Assembly: GCF_026342435.1 (NCBI RefSeq)
Contig: NZ_JAPEMT010000002.1
Coordinates: forward strand, 1,054,001-1,118,000
Origin: Streptomyces sp. NBC_00237
GTDB taxonomy: Bacteria; Actinomycetota; Actinomycetes; Streptomycetales; Streptomycetaceae
Reading direction: 5' to 3'
DNA length: 64,000 nt
Program-made: the position numbers and the translations under genes
The notes under the pieces: generated by a model
What the model was told of the DNA's origin: nothing
Seen by the model: the letters and a program-made list of their open reading frames with translations, nothing else
Database searches by the model: none
Shown: positions 51,019 to 62,356 of the stretch, piece by piece
Numbering within the stretch: the first letter of the stretch is position 1
Layout of the letters: the number at the start of each line of letters is the position of its first letter

Positions 51019-51062
51019 TCACGGACGGGATGGAGCCGACAGCGGAACCATCCCGTCCGTGA
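51019..51062 (+). terminator. GH92 terminator
   Basis: Perfect 15-bp arms TCACGGACGGGATGG / CCATCCCGTCCGTGA with a 14-nt loop, 17 bp after the stop. Confidence 0.85.
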
Positions 51063-51086
51063 AAGCTCGGTAGATTCCCGGATGGT

Positions 51087-52268
51087 GTGTTCGGTGATCC
51101 CGAAGAGGAAATGAGCCCTACGGCAGTGAGCATCACAAGCACGGTGGCCCCGGCCATGAGTCCGCAGGTTCCCGCCGATCCGGAGCCGCCAGCCATACCC
51201 ACCCCCCGTCGCCCGCGCATCGCCGCGCTGGACGGGCTGCGGCTGTTCGCCGCGCTCGCGGTGGTGGCGTACCACTTCGTCAACCGCGAGGGCGCCTGGT
51301 CGGCGGATGCCAAGGGGCTCTTCCCCGCACTGTTCCCCGTGACGGCGTACGGCTGGCTCGGAGTGCAGCTCTTCTTCCTGATCAGCGGGTTCGTCATCTG
51401 CATGAGCTGCTGGGGGAAGTCGGTCGGCGACTTCTTCACCTCACGGGTGGTGCGGCTGTTCCCCGCCTACTGGTTCGCGGTCATCGCCACCACGGTGGTC
51501 CTCCTGCTGACCGTCGGACGCAAGGCACTGCCCTCGTGGGGCGACATCCTCACCAACTTCACCATGCTGCAAGAAGCGTTTGGCGTGGAGCACGTCGACG
51601 GGGTGTACTGGACCCTCTTCGCGGAGCTGCGCTTCTACCTGCTGTTCGCCCTGCTGACCTGGTGGGGGCTGACGTACCGCCGGGTGCTCGGCTTCTGCTG
51701 GGCGTGGGTGGTGGCGAGTGCCGTCTTCGCGAACTACGACGACGGACCGCTGCGGCTGCTGGTGATGCCTGACTACAGCTGGTACTTCATCGCGGGCATC
51801 GCCTTCTACCTGATCCACAGGTTCGGGCCGAACCTGCTGCTCACGGGGCTGGTGCTGGTGTGCTTCTGTGCGTCCCTGCCCTTCGTGCACTCCGCCTGGG
51901 GGAACATCCACAAGTACATCGGGCACCAGGTGCCGTTCTGGCCGGTCGTGCTGATCCTCGCCGGGTGCTTCGCGGTGATGGCGCTCGTCGCGACGGGGCG
52001 GCTGACGTGGATCCAGTGGCGTTGGCTGCCGTACGCGGGAGCCCTGACGTACCCGCTCTACCTGCTGCACCAGAACATCGGGCGGCAGATCATCCAGGCG
52101 CTGGAATCGTCGCTCTCCCCGTACGCGGTGCTGGGTGCGGCGATCGGTTCGCTGCTGGTGGCGTCGTGGTTGGTGCACCGGCTGGTGGAGAGGCCGGTGG
52201 GGCGGCTGCTCACGCAGGGCATGCGGAAGGCGGCTGCGCAGGTGCGGGCCGCGGATCCGGCCTCCTGA
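51087..52268 (+). CDS. Acyltransferase family 3 membrane protein (OafA/YrhL-like)
   Basis: A 393-residue protein with about ten membrane helices. The N-terminal AT3 signature 'RIAALDGLRLFAALAVVAYHF' lies near 45, with the essential His in 'VAYHF', and 'GVQLFFLISGFVI' follows near 95 and 'RLFPAYW' near 124. It transfers acyl groups (often acetyl) to sugars at the membrane. A -10-like TAGATT lies 10 bases before the GTG at 51087, which may be leaderless; the ATG at 51111 is an alternative start. Confidence 0.87.
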   Translation: MFGDPEEEMSPTAVSITSTVAPAMSPQVPADPEPPAIPTPRRPRIAALDGLRLFAALAVVAYHFVNREGAWSADAKGLFPALFPVTAYGWLGVQLFFLISGFVICMSCWGKSVGDFFTSRVVRLFPAYWFAVIATTVVLLLTVGRKALPSWGDILTNFTMLQEAFGVEHVDGVYWTLFAELRFYLLFALLTWWGLTYRRVLGFCWAWVVASAVFANYDDGPLRLLVMPDYSWYFIAGIAFYLIHRFGPNLLLTGLVLVCFCASLPFVHSAWGNIHKYIGHQVPFWPVVLILAGCFAVMALVATGRLTWIQWRWLPYAGALTYPLYLLHQNIGRQIIQALESSLSPYAVLGAAIGSLLVASWLVHRLVERPVGRLLTQGMRKAAAQVRAADPAS

Positions 52269-52310
52269 CGTCGATCTTCTGAATTCCTCCACGTAATCTT
52301 TGCATCCTGC

Positions 52311-52337
52311 GACGGCCGCCGAACCCCGGCGGCCGTC
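52311..52337 (+). terminator. Acyltransferase gene terminator
   Basis: Arms GACGGCCGCCG / CGGCGGCCGTC with a 5-nt loop, followed by TTCTTC. Confidence 0.8.
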
Positions 52338-52397
52338 TTCTTCGACGGACGGCCGACCTGACCAGTGGGCCGCCCCCGATTCCGTGAAGGCGCTGTC

Positions 52398-54419
52398 ATG
52401 TCCCTCTTCCGGCGTTTCGCTGCGCGTGGCTCCACCGACTCCGTCGCTGTCGGGAACACCGCTTCCTCTGCCACCGGTACGGCTCCCCACCTGCACGTCT
52501 GCGCGCACACCGACGACGACCTGTACTTCATGTCGCCGGACCTGCTGCACACCGTCCGGGCGGGCATACCCGTCGTCAGCGTGTACCTGACGACCGGCGA
52601 GGCCGACGGACTGAACTACGCGATGGACGATCCGGCGCGGAAGACCGCCGCGCCCGACTACGCCGGTTACACCGCCGCCCGGCAGCACGGCATCCGGGCC
52701 GCCTACGCCTCCATGGCGACCGGCGACCGGCGGGCCGACTGGGTGCGCGGCACCCTGCCGGTGCGGGACGGCGGCACGGCCGAGGTCAGCACCCTGACGG
52801 TGCCGGGGCGGGGTCCGATCACCCTGGTCTTCCTCAATCTGCGCACCTGTGTGGCGCTCCCGGACCAGAAGCTCCTGCGCCTCTGGTCGGAGGAGCTCAC
52901 GGAGCTGGGCGCGCTGCGTCCTTCCGGCAGTCCGCTGCCCGCCGAGCTCCGGCCGCTCACCCGGGACGGCCTCATCGGCACCCTGGCGGACCTGCTGGGC
53001 ACGTACGCGCCCGCCGTGGTGCGGGTGATGAACCCCGACCCGGCGCGTGCCTCGTACGACAAGGCCACCGACTCCGTCTCGCACTGCGACAACAGCGACC
53101 ACACGGCCGCGGCCTTCTTCGCGCTGGCCGCCCTGCGCCGGTACGAGAACGAGAACCCGGCGCACCGGCCCGCCGTCGAGAGCTACTCGGGCTACTGCAA
53201 CAAGCTCCTGCCGAACAATCTGAGCGCCGACGCCCTGGCCGAGAAGTTCCACCACCTCGCGGTGTACGGCGGCGAGGACGGGCACGAGTGCCGCGAGGAG
53301 CCGGGGGCGTGCGGCGACCGGCCGCTCGGCAACCGCGCGTACAACCGCTACTACGGGCAGAGCACCACCCACCGCTGGAGCCCCGGCACCGACTGGCTGC
53401 ACCTGCGGGGCGACGGCCGCCTCGCCGCGTTCGGCGTGCTCGGGGGGCGGCCCGTGACCTGGACGCAGAACGCGCCGGGCGGCACGGAATGGGACGGTCC
53501 GCAGCCGCTGGGCAGCTGGCCCGCCGAGGACGTCGAGGGCCGCTGCCTGCCCCGGATCGAGGTCGTACGGGACGGGCAGGGCCTCCTGCACGCCTTCGCG
53601 CTGCGGGCCGCTCTCGGCCCGAGCGGGGACGACCACCGGCGGGAGGTCGTGCACGCCCAGCAGACCGGCACGGACGGCGAGTTCGGCGCGTGGAACAACC
53701 TGGGCAGTCCGCACGGCGCGCACAACGCCGACCGGCGGCGCTCGCTCGGCATGCCCGTCGCCGTCGTCACCTCGTCGGGGCGTCCGATGATCATGGTACG
53801 GAACTTCGGCACCGGCCTCAGCGCCCGCAACGCCTCCGCCGACGGCTGGGGCGCCTGGCGCGACCTGGCCGGGGGCTCGCTGGACGGCGCCGCCGCGATC
53901 ACCCTGAGCCGGGGCGTCACCGAGGTGTACGCCACCACCGGGACCAGCATGCTCCGCTGGCACCAGGCGCGTCCTGGGGCTCCCCTCAGCCGGGACTACG
54001 GGACGCTGCTGCACCGCCCCGCCGCCCGGGTGACCCTGCTGGAGCAGACCGACGGCCGCCTGCTGATGGTGTCCCGGCAGCCCAACACGGGCTGGCTGCT
54101 GGCCACTCGGCAGCACGAGGCGGGCGGTACCTGGAACACGCAGCCCGAACTCCTCGACATCGCACCGGGGTTCGGCCCCGTGGCGGCGGCCGTACACCCC
54201 GACAAGGGGTCGGTCGTGCTCGTTCAGCGTCGTGACGACGGGTCCCTGACGTGGAGTCAGCAGCCGTTGGACGGAAGCGAGTTCGGTGGCAAGTGGGTGC
54301 CGTTCGGGAGTGGTCCCGTCACGCACCAGCCCTCGGTCGCCTTCGACGCGCAGGGACGGGCGACGGTGGCGGTGCTGGACGCGCAGGCGCGGCTGCGGTC
54401 CTACCGGGTCGGGGCCTGA
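52398..54419 (+). CDS. PIG-L deacetylase fused to a PLL-like beta-propeller
   Basis: A 673-residue two-domain protein. Residues 30-300 form a PIG-L/LmbE metal-dependent deacetylase (zinc motif AHTDDD with His37, Asp39 and Asp40; second site 'NSDHTAAAFFAL' near 233). Residues 330-673 form a beta-propeller whose first blade 'WLHLRGDGRLAAFGVLGGRPVTWTQ' parallels the separate protein encoded at 27383. The propeller probably binds the glycan that the deacetylase modifies. No signal peptide is evident. I chose the ATG at 52398 (GAAGG seven bases upstream). Confidence 0.87.
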   Translation: MSLFRRFAARGSTDSVAVGNTASSATGTAPHLHVCAHTDDDLYFMSPDLLHTVRAGIPVVSVYLTTGEADGLNYAMDDPARKTAAPDYAGYTAARQHGIRAAYASMATGDRRADWVRGTLPVRDGGTAEVSTLTVPGRGPITLVFLNLRTCVALPDQKLLRLWSEELTELGALRPSGSPLPAELRPLTRDGLIGTLADLLGTYAPAVVRVMNPDPARASYDKATDSVSHCDNSDHTAAAFFALAALRRYENENPAHRPAVESYSGYCNKLLPNNLSADALAEKFHHLAVYGGEDGHECREEPGACGDRPLGNRAYNRYYGQSTTHRWSPGTDWLHLRGDGRLAAFGVLGGRPVTWTQNAPGGTEWDGPQPLGSWPAEDVEGRCLPRIEVVRDGQGLLHAFALRAALGPSGDDHRREVVHAQQTGTDGEFGAWNNLGSPHGAHNADRRRSLGMPVAVVTSSGRPMIMVRNFGTGLSARNASADGWGAWRDLAGGSLDGAAAITLSRGVTEVYATTGTSMLRWHQARPGAPLSRDYGTLLHRPAARVTLLEQTDGRLLMVSRQPNTGWLLATRQHEAGGTWNTQPELLDIAPGFGPVAAAVHPDKGSVVLVQRRDDGSLTWSQQPLDGSEFGGKWVPFGSGPVTHQPSVAFDAQGRATVAVLDAQARLRSYRVGA

Positions 54420-54462
54420 GGACCCGGTCGTACGCAACCTCCCGGTCGTACGAGACCCCCGG

Positions 54463-54488
54463 GGCCCCCGTTCCTAGGAGCGGGGGCC
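54463..54488. terminator. Hairpin between the PIG-L fusion and ABC exporter genes
   Basis: GGCCCCCG ... CGGGGGCC with an inner TTCC/GGAG stem. The minus-strand stop codon (54474-54476) lies within the hairpin, so it can serve both convergent genes. Confidence 0.7.
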
Positions 54489-56333
54489 TTCCGCGTGCAC
54501 GCTGCCGCCGCTCCGGCGGGTGCCCGCCCACGCCTCCCAGAGGGCCGCGTAACGGCCCCCCGCCGCCCGGAGTCCGTCGTGCGTGCCGGTCTCGACGACG
54601 CGGCCCGCGTCCAGGACGACCACGCGGTCGGCGGTGGCCGCCTGGGTGAGGCGGTGCGCCACGATGAGTGCCGTACGGCCTTCGACCGCGCGGGCCGCCG
54701 CCTTCTCCAGGGCGCGCGCCCCGGTGCTGCCCGCCTCCGCCGTGGCCTCGTCGAGGATGGCGACCGGGGGGTCGGCGAGGACCAGGCGGGCCAGTGCCAG
54801 GGACTGGGTCTGGGCGCTGGTGAGCCGGTGGCCGCCGTCGCCGACGACCGTGGCGAGCCCTTCGGGAAGCGCTTCGGCCCAGGTCAGGGCGTCGACGCGG
54901 GCGAGGGCCTCGCGCAGTTCGCCGTCGCTCGCGCCGGGGCGGGCCAGGCGCAGGTCCTCGGCGAGGGGGCCGGAGAAGACGTGGGTCTCCTGGGTGACCA
55001 GGGCGACGGCCCGGCGGACGGCGGCCGGGCCGAGGTCGGCGAGGTCCGCGCCGCCGAGGCGGATCGTTCCCGCCGTGGGCCGGTGGATGCCCGCGATCAG
55101 CTTGGCCAGGGTGGTCTTGCCCGCGCCGCTCGCGCCGACGAGGGCGACCTTCTCGCCGGGGGCGAGGGTCAGGTCGATGCCGTGCAGGACGGGGTGGCCG
55201 TTCTGGTACGCGTGCGAGAGTCCGGTGACCGTCACGGACGCGTCCTGGGCCGAGGCCGGGCGCTTCGGTTCCTCGGGGAGCGGGAGGTCGGCGACGCCGA
55301 CGAGGCGGGAGAGTCCCGCGGTGGCCTTCTGCGCGTCGTCGAGGAGGACCAGGGCCGCGTTGATCGGCCCGAAGAGGCTGTGGAAGTACAGGGCGGCGGC
55401 GGTCGCGGTGCCCAGCGAGGCGGAGCCGTCACGGACCAGCCAGTACCCGACGCCGAGGACGGCGGCGAGCCCGATGAACTCGCCGACGTGCAGTCGGCAG
55501 TAGAAGCTCAGGACCAGCTTCACGCCCCGCATGGTGATGTCGACGGCCGCCCGGGAGCGGGTGGTGACGCGCTCGGTGTGGTCCTTCTCCAGACGCAGCG
55601 AACGCACGGTGGTGGCCCCGCCGATGGTGGCGAGGAGCTGCTGCTGGAGCTTGCCGGTGACCACGCGCTGCTCCGCGTACAGGGGGACGGCCCCGCGCAC
55701 GTACCAGCGTGCGGTGTACGCCTGCACGGGCACGGCGAGCAGCGCGGCCACCAGGAACCGCCAGTCGAGGATGGCCATCGCGCCGAGCGTCAGCACGATG
55801 GCGACGACGGAGCGCGCCAGTTCCGGCAGCGCGGAGCGGACGGCGTCCGCGACGAGCGAGACGTCTCCGGTGACGCGGACGGTGAGGTCGCCGGACCCCG
55901 CCTTCTCGACCCGTTCCAGCGGCAGCCCGAGCACGCGCTCGACGAATCGTTCCCGCAGCCGGGCGAGGACGGTCTCGCCGAGTTCGGCGATGCGCGAGAC
56001 GCCGATGCCGGTGAGCACGCCCTGAACGACGGCGACGGCGACGAGCAGCAGGACGACGACGGTGATCGCGTCGACGCCGCCTCCTTCTCCCGCCGCGACG
56101 TCGACGATCCGGCCCAGCAGCGGCTGTGTGAAGAGCCCCACGGCGGTCGCGACGACGAGCGTGCCGAAGCCGCCGAGGGCGAGCAGCCGGTGCGGCCGGG
56201 CGAGTTCCCGTACGGCGGCCCGGGTGCGGGCGGAGGTGGCGATGGGCAGCAGAACGGAGTCCTGTGCCTCGGCCTGGGTCTCGGCCTGGGTCTCGGCCTC
56301 GACGGCAGGGCTGGTCGCGGACGTACGGGTCAT
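54474..56333 (-). CDS. ABC exporter half-transporter B (TMD-NBD), iron-regulated pair
   Basis: A 619-residue type IV ABC exporter subunit: membrane domain about 45-340 (six helices), nucleotide-binding domain about 365-610. Walker A GASGAGKT (400-407), Walker B VAILDE with catalytic Glu529, and the switch His560 are intact. However, the signature motif is LTSAQ (504-508) instead of LSGGQ. Its partner has the complementary defect. It overlaps the partner's stop by 4 bp. Such pairs form one working and one degenerate ATP site. With the iron box upstream, a siderophore-related substrate is plausible. Confidence 0.88.
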   Translation of the reverse strand: MTRTSATSPAVEAETQAETQAEAQDSVLLPIATSARTRAAVRELARPHRLLALGGFGTLVVATAVGLFTQPLLGRIVDVAAGEGGGVDAITVVVLLLVAVAVVQGVLTGIGVSRIAELGETVLARLRERFVERVLGLPLERVEKAGSGDLTVRVTGDVSLVADAVRSALPELARSVVAIVLTLGAMAILDWRFLVAALLAVPVQAYTARWYVRGAVPLYAEQRVVTGKLQQQLLATIGGATTVRSLRLEKDHTERVTTRSRAAVDITMRGVKLVLSFYCRLHVGEFIGLAAVLGVGYWLVRDGSASLGTATAAALYFHSLFGPINAALVLLDDAQKATAGLSRLVGVADLPLPEEPKRPASAQDASVTVTGLSHAYQNGHPVLHGIDLTLAPGEKVALVGASGAGKTTLAKLIAGIHRPTAGTIRLGGADLADLGPAAVRRAVALVTQETHVFSGPLAEDLRLARPGASDGELREALARVDALTWAEALPEGLATVVGDGGHRLTSAQTQSLALARLVLADPPVAILDEATAEAGSTGARALEKAAARAVEGRTALIVAHRLTQAATADRVVVLDAGRVVETGTHDGLRAAGGRYAALWEAWAGTRRSGGSVHAEGPRS

Positions 56334-58072
56334 GAGAGCACCGCCGTGCGGTAGGTGTCGTAGCGGTCGAGGAGTTCGGCGTGTGCCGCCGTGTCCGTCA
56401 CGCGTCCGTCTTCGAGGAAGAGGACCCGGTCGGTGACGGCGAGCAGGGCCGGGCTGGTGGCGACGACGAGGGTCGTACGTCCCTGCCTGATGTCCCGCAC
56501 CCCGGCGGCGATCCTGGCCTCGGTGACCGCGTCGACGGCGGTGGTCGGGTCGTGCAGGACGAGCACGGGCGGGTCGGCGGCGAGCGCGCGGGCCAGGGCG
56601 ACGCGCTGGCGCTGGCCGCCGGAGAGGGAGCGCCCGCGTTCGGTGACGGGGGTGGCGGTGCCCTCGGGCAGGGTCTCGGCGACCTCGTCGGCGCCGGACG
56701 CGGCGAGCGCGGGGCCGAGGTCGCGGCCCGTGGGTGCGGCGGCGGCGATGTTCTCGGCGAGGGTGCCCTCGAAGAGGTCGGCGTCGTGGTCCGCGACGAG
56801 TACGGCGGTACGTATGCGGGCCGGGTCGAGTTCCGTGTACGCCGTACCGTCCAGTACGACGGAGCCGCTCTCGGGGTCGCCCCGGCGGCCGAGGCAGCTG
56901 AGCAGGGCGGCGGCGTCGGCGGGGTCGGGTGCGACGACGCCGAGGAGTTCGCCGGGCTCGGCGGAGAGGTCGACGGCGTGGAGGGTGCCGTGGCTGACCC
57001 GCTCCAGCCGTATCCGCCCGGCGAAGACGGGGGTGCCCTCGAAGAGGCCGGGGTCGTGGTCCGCGACGAGTACGGCGGGCTCCGCCCCCAGCAGCTCCGC
57101 GATCCGGGTCGCCGAGGCGCGTCCCTGGGCGAACTTCGCGGCGATCCACGACATCCCGGAGAGCGGTCCGAGCAGGAAGAGCGCGAGGCCGACCGCCGAG
57201 ACGAGTTCGCCGATGCTGATGTCACCGGAAGCGGCGAGCCGCCCGCCGACGTACGCGACGAGCGCGATGAAGGCTCCGGTGAGCATCAGGATGACCGCGC
57301 CCTGCCACGCCTGCGCCCGCGCCGCCCGCAGCGTCGCGGCGAGCGCGTCGCGGCTGGTGCCCCGGTAGCGGGCGAGCGCGGCGGACTCCGCGCCGATGCC
57401 CTTGAGGACGCGCAGCCCCGCGACCAGGTCGGCGGCGGTGCCCGAGGCGTCCGCCGCGCTCTCCTGCTCGCCGTGGCTGCGCCGCTCCAGGGGCTTGCCG
57501 AGCAGCTGCCCGAGCCACAGCAGCAGCGGCGTCCCCAGCAGGACGACGAGGCCGAGCGGAAGGGATATCCGTACGAGCACGACCGCACTCACGAGGACGG
57601 CGGTGAACGCGGACACCCCCACGATCGACGCCATGCTGACCAGCCCGACCCGTCGGGCGTCCTCGGTGGCGATGCTGGTCAGAGCGCCGGGCAGGCGCCC
57701 TTCGTCAGCGCCGCCGCGCGGGTCGACGACGCGCTCGACGAGCTGGATCCGCAGCTTGTGCGCGGCCTTCTCGGCGGAGCGCTCCCAGGCGCGGGCCCCG
57801 TAACGGAAGCTGTAGGACAGCACGACGTACAGGACGGCGAGCGCGGCCAGCCACCACAGCAGCAGGCCGCCGTCGCTCTGTCCGACGGCGCGGTCGACGA
57901 CGAGGCCGATGACGACGGGCACGAGCGCTTCGGCCGCCTGGTGGGAGGCCCCGAGGACGCTGCCGAGCGCGAGCTCGCGCCGCTGCCCGCGAAAGGAGCG
58001 TCTCAGTACGTCGCGTCCTGACAGGACCGTTCGTCCCGGGAGGGCCGTCGCCCCCGCTGTGTTCCTCCGCAT
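56330..58072 (-). CDS. ABC exporter half-transporter A (TMD-NBD), degenerate Walker A
   Basis: A 580-residue partner. The membrane domain covers about 30-320 and the NBD about 350-575. The Walker A position reads 'GVVAPDPADAAAL' (about 378-390) with no GxxGxGK(S/T), and Walker B reads 'VLVLHDPTTAVD' in place of LxLDEP. The signature LSGGQ (483-487) is canonical. A 48-bp stretch occurs twice, 270 bp apart (56761 and 57031), so the Q-loop-region peptide ADHD-DLFEGT is copied into the linker before the NBD. I chose the ATG at 58072; a GTG at 58084 is open. The iron box sits just upstream. Confidence 0.87.
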   Translation of the reverse strand: MRRNTAGATALPGRTVLSGRDVLRRSFRGQRRELALGSVLGASHQAAEALVPVVIGLVVDRAVGQSDGGLLLWWLAALAVLYVVLSYSFRYGARAWERSAEKAAHKLRIQLVERVVDPRGGADEGRLPGALTSIATEDARRVGLVSMASIVGVSAFTAVLVSAVVLVRISLPLGLVVLLGTPLLLWLGQLLGKPLERRSHGEQESAADASGTAADLVAGLRVLKGIGAESAALARYRGTSRDALAATLRAARAQAWQGAVILMLTGAFIALVAYVGGRLAASGDISIGELVSAVGLALFLLGPLSGMSWIAAKFAQGRASATRIAELLGAEPAVLVADHDPGLFEGTPVFAGRIRLERVSHGTLHAVDLSAEPGELLGVVAPDPADAAALLSCLGRRGDPESGSVVLDGTAYTELDPARIRTAVLVADHDADLFEGTLAENIAAAAPTGRDLGPALAASGADEVAETLPEGTATPVTERGRSLSGGQRQRVALARALAADPPVLVLHDPTTAVDAVTEARIAAGVRDIRQGRTTLVVATSPALLAVTDRVLFLEDGRVTDTAAHAELLDRYDTYRTAVLS

Positions 58073-58093
58073 GTGCCGCCTCACTCGAAAAGC

Positions 58094-58112
58094 CCAGGTA
58101 AGGCTAACCTAA
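58094..58112 (-). promoter_or_regulatory. Iron box (DmdR/IdeR-type operator)
   Basis: CCAGGTAAGGCTAACCTAA matches the DtxR-family consensus TTAGGTTAGGCTAACCTAA at 16 of 19 positions. It overlaps a -10-like TAGCCT on the minus strand about 25 bp before the exporter start. Confidence 0.8.
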
Positions 58113-58315
58113 GAGCTTTGACGCTGGATCACCGGAGGAGCGGACGGACCGCCACACATCACGCCGAAGCGCCCGTCCCATCCCTCCCACGGGCCTCAAT
58201 AACCCCTGGCATCCGCATAGTTGGCGTGTGAAGATACCGTGACCAATTCCTGCCGAACTTGTGGCGCGTGTCAGCCGTTCCGCGCCACGGCTCCTTCCTG
58301 CCTCCGGAGAACCGC

Positions 58316-59257
58316 ATGGCGAAAAACACCTCCCGCACGCCCGGGCGCTTCCTGTCCCGCCTGACCGTCGCCACGCTCGCCGCGGCCCTCATCGGCACCA
58401 CGGCCGGCGTGGCCCAGGCCGGGGACGCCCCGAAGCCGACCGGCTCCATCGCCGGTGCCCAGGACGGCGTCCAGGGCAAGGCCGCCGCACCGCAGAAGAC
58501 CCGCGCCGCCGCCGCACCCCTGGCCGCCGCGGCCGTCCTCCAGCCGCTGATGGGCGTCGCGGGCGACAACCTGTACTTCTACGACCCGAACTGGAAGGGG
58601 GGTTACGGGTCCGCCCAGTTCGCCACCGACACGTGGGGCGACCTCAAGGCCGCCACCCAGGCCGACCAGAACGGCGACGGCATCGCGGAAGCCGCGTGGG
58701 CGATCGCCAAGGACGGTCACCTGTACTTCCTCCAGGAGGAACCGAGCCGCCACGTGGGTGGCGGCTGGAACACCTACAACCGCGTCTTCTCCCCGGGCGA
58801 CCTGGCGGGAGCACAGGGCTACGACCTCCTCGCCCGCGACGGCGCGGGCGTGCTGTGGCTCTACCTCGGCTACGCCAACGGCGACGTCACCAAGCGCTAC
58901 CGGATCGGCAGCGGCTGGGGCCAGTACACCCAGATCGCCGGCACCGGTGACATCAGCGGCGACGGCAAGTCCGACATCGTGGCCCGCGACGGGTCCGGCA
59001 CTCTCTGGCTCTACCAGGGAACCGGCAGCACGGCCGCGCCGTTCAAGGCCCGCGTGAAGGTGGGCGCGGGCTGGAACACGTACAACACGCTCGTGGGCGC
59101 GGGCGACCTCGACGGCGACGGCATCGCGGACCTCGTGGCCCGTGGCAACGACGGCACGCTGTGGCGCTACTCGGGTGCCGGGGACGCGAAGGCCCCGTAC
59201 AAGGCCCGCGTGAAGATCGGTACCGGTGGCTGGAACAAGTACCGGTTCCTCTTCTAG
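58316..59257 (+). CDS. Secreted FG-GAP/VCBS repeat protein
   Basis: A 313-residue exported protein. The signal peptide covers about 1-35 (ends AQA). An Ala-rich linker runs to about 85, followed by about five FG-GAP/VCBS-type blades. Two carry calcium-loop-like repeats 'GDISGDGKSDIVARDGSGTLWLY' and 'GDLDGDGIADLVARGNDGTLWRY'. These repeats form a beta-propeller-like surface domain often involved in binding. The ATG at 58316 follows CGGAGA. Upstream of it lies the iron-box region of the divergent exporter. Function unknown. Confidence 0.83.
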   Translation: MAKNTSRTPGRFLSRLTVATLAAALIGTTAGVAQAGDAPKPTGSIAGAQDGVQGKAAAPQKTRAAAAPLAAAAVLQPLMGVAGDNLYFYDPNWKGGYGSAQFATDTWGDLKAATQADQNGDGIAEAAWAIAKDGHLYFLQEEPSRHVGGGWNTYNRVFSPGDLAGAQGYDLLARDGAGVLWLYLGYANGDVTKRYRIGSGWGQYTQIAGTGDISGDGKSDIVARDGSGTLWLYQGTGSTAAPFKARVKVGAGWNTYNTLVGAGDLDGDGIADLVARGNDGTLWRYSGAGDAKAPYKARVKIGTGGWNKYRFLF

Positions 59258-59259
59258 TA

Positions 59260-59310
59260 CCGGGAAGCTCACACAATTCCGGGAAGCTCACGCGGTTCCG
59301 GGAAGCTCAC
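59260..59310. repeat. 19-bp direct repeat (CCGGGAAGCTCAC), three copies
   Basis: The 13-bp core starts at 59260, 59279 and 59298, exactly 19 bp apart, just after the FG-GAP gene stop. Confidence 0.75.
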
Positions 59311-59312
59311 AG

Positions 59313-59352
59313 CACGAGGGCCGCACCCCCTTCCGGGAGTGCGGCCCTTGTG
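59313..59352. terminator. Hairpin between FG-GAP gene and acnA
   Basis: CACGAGGGCCGCAC pairs with GTGCGGCCCTTGTG (one wobble), with a GC-rich loop, between convergent genes. Confidence 0.85.
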
Positions 59353-59373
59353 TGCCCTGTGCCTACCGCGCCA

Positions 59374-62085
<2,712 letters not shown>

Positions 62086-62164
62086 GACAGTCTCCTTCAG
62101 TCAAAAAAGTGCGCGTTCTACCGCAATACAGCAATCCTGCCGCCACGACTCCGGGCCGACCCGC

Positions 62165-62195
62165 TAAGGTAAGGCTTAGTTAGGTAACCCTTACC
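62165..62195 (-). promoter_or_regulatory. acnA: Paired iron-box-like motifs upstream of acnA
   Basis: TAAGGTAAGGCTTAGTTAG (62165-62183) and the overlapping TTAGGTAACCCTTACC (62180-62195) each match the DtxR-type box at about 13 of 19 positions. Together they form the inverted repeat GGTAAGG-N14-CCTTACC. Confidence 0.45.
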
Positions 62196-62226
62196 GAGAA
62201 GTGGCGACTGCGGCGCGCTGGGCAGA

Positions 62227-62244
62227 TATCTCGATGTCGAGATA
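62227..62244. promoter_or_regulatory. Perfect 18-bp palindrome, MarR-like operator
   Basis: TATCTCGATGTCGAGATA is fully symmetric (two central bases apart). It lies between acnA (142 bp away) and vgb (113 bp away). The TCTCGA..TCGAGA form recalls MarR-family operators; the cognate regulator is not in the window. Confidence 0.5.
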
Positions 62245-62356
62245 ACTCTAGTACATGGCCGCAGTACGGTCATGCCCGGCTGCCCCTCCCCGTCGGCCCC
62301 GGCCCGTGGCGGGCGCTTCCGCATGCCCGTTCATCCCGGTCGAGGAGAGTTCGCAC

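Noticed and set aside
54474..57149. 891-codon frame suggesting a longer ABC exporter subunit B
   Set aside because: The first 270 codons are an Arg/Pro-rich shadow of subunit A; the family start is the ATG at 56333 with a 4-bp overlap.
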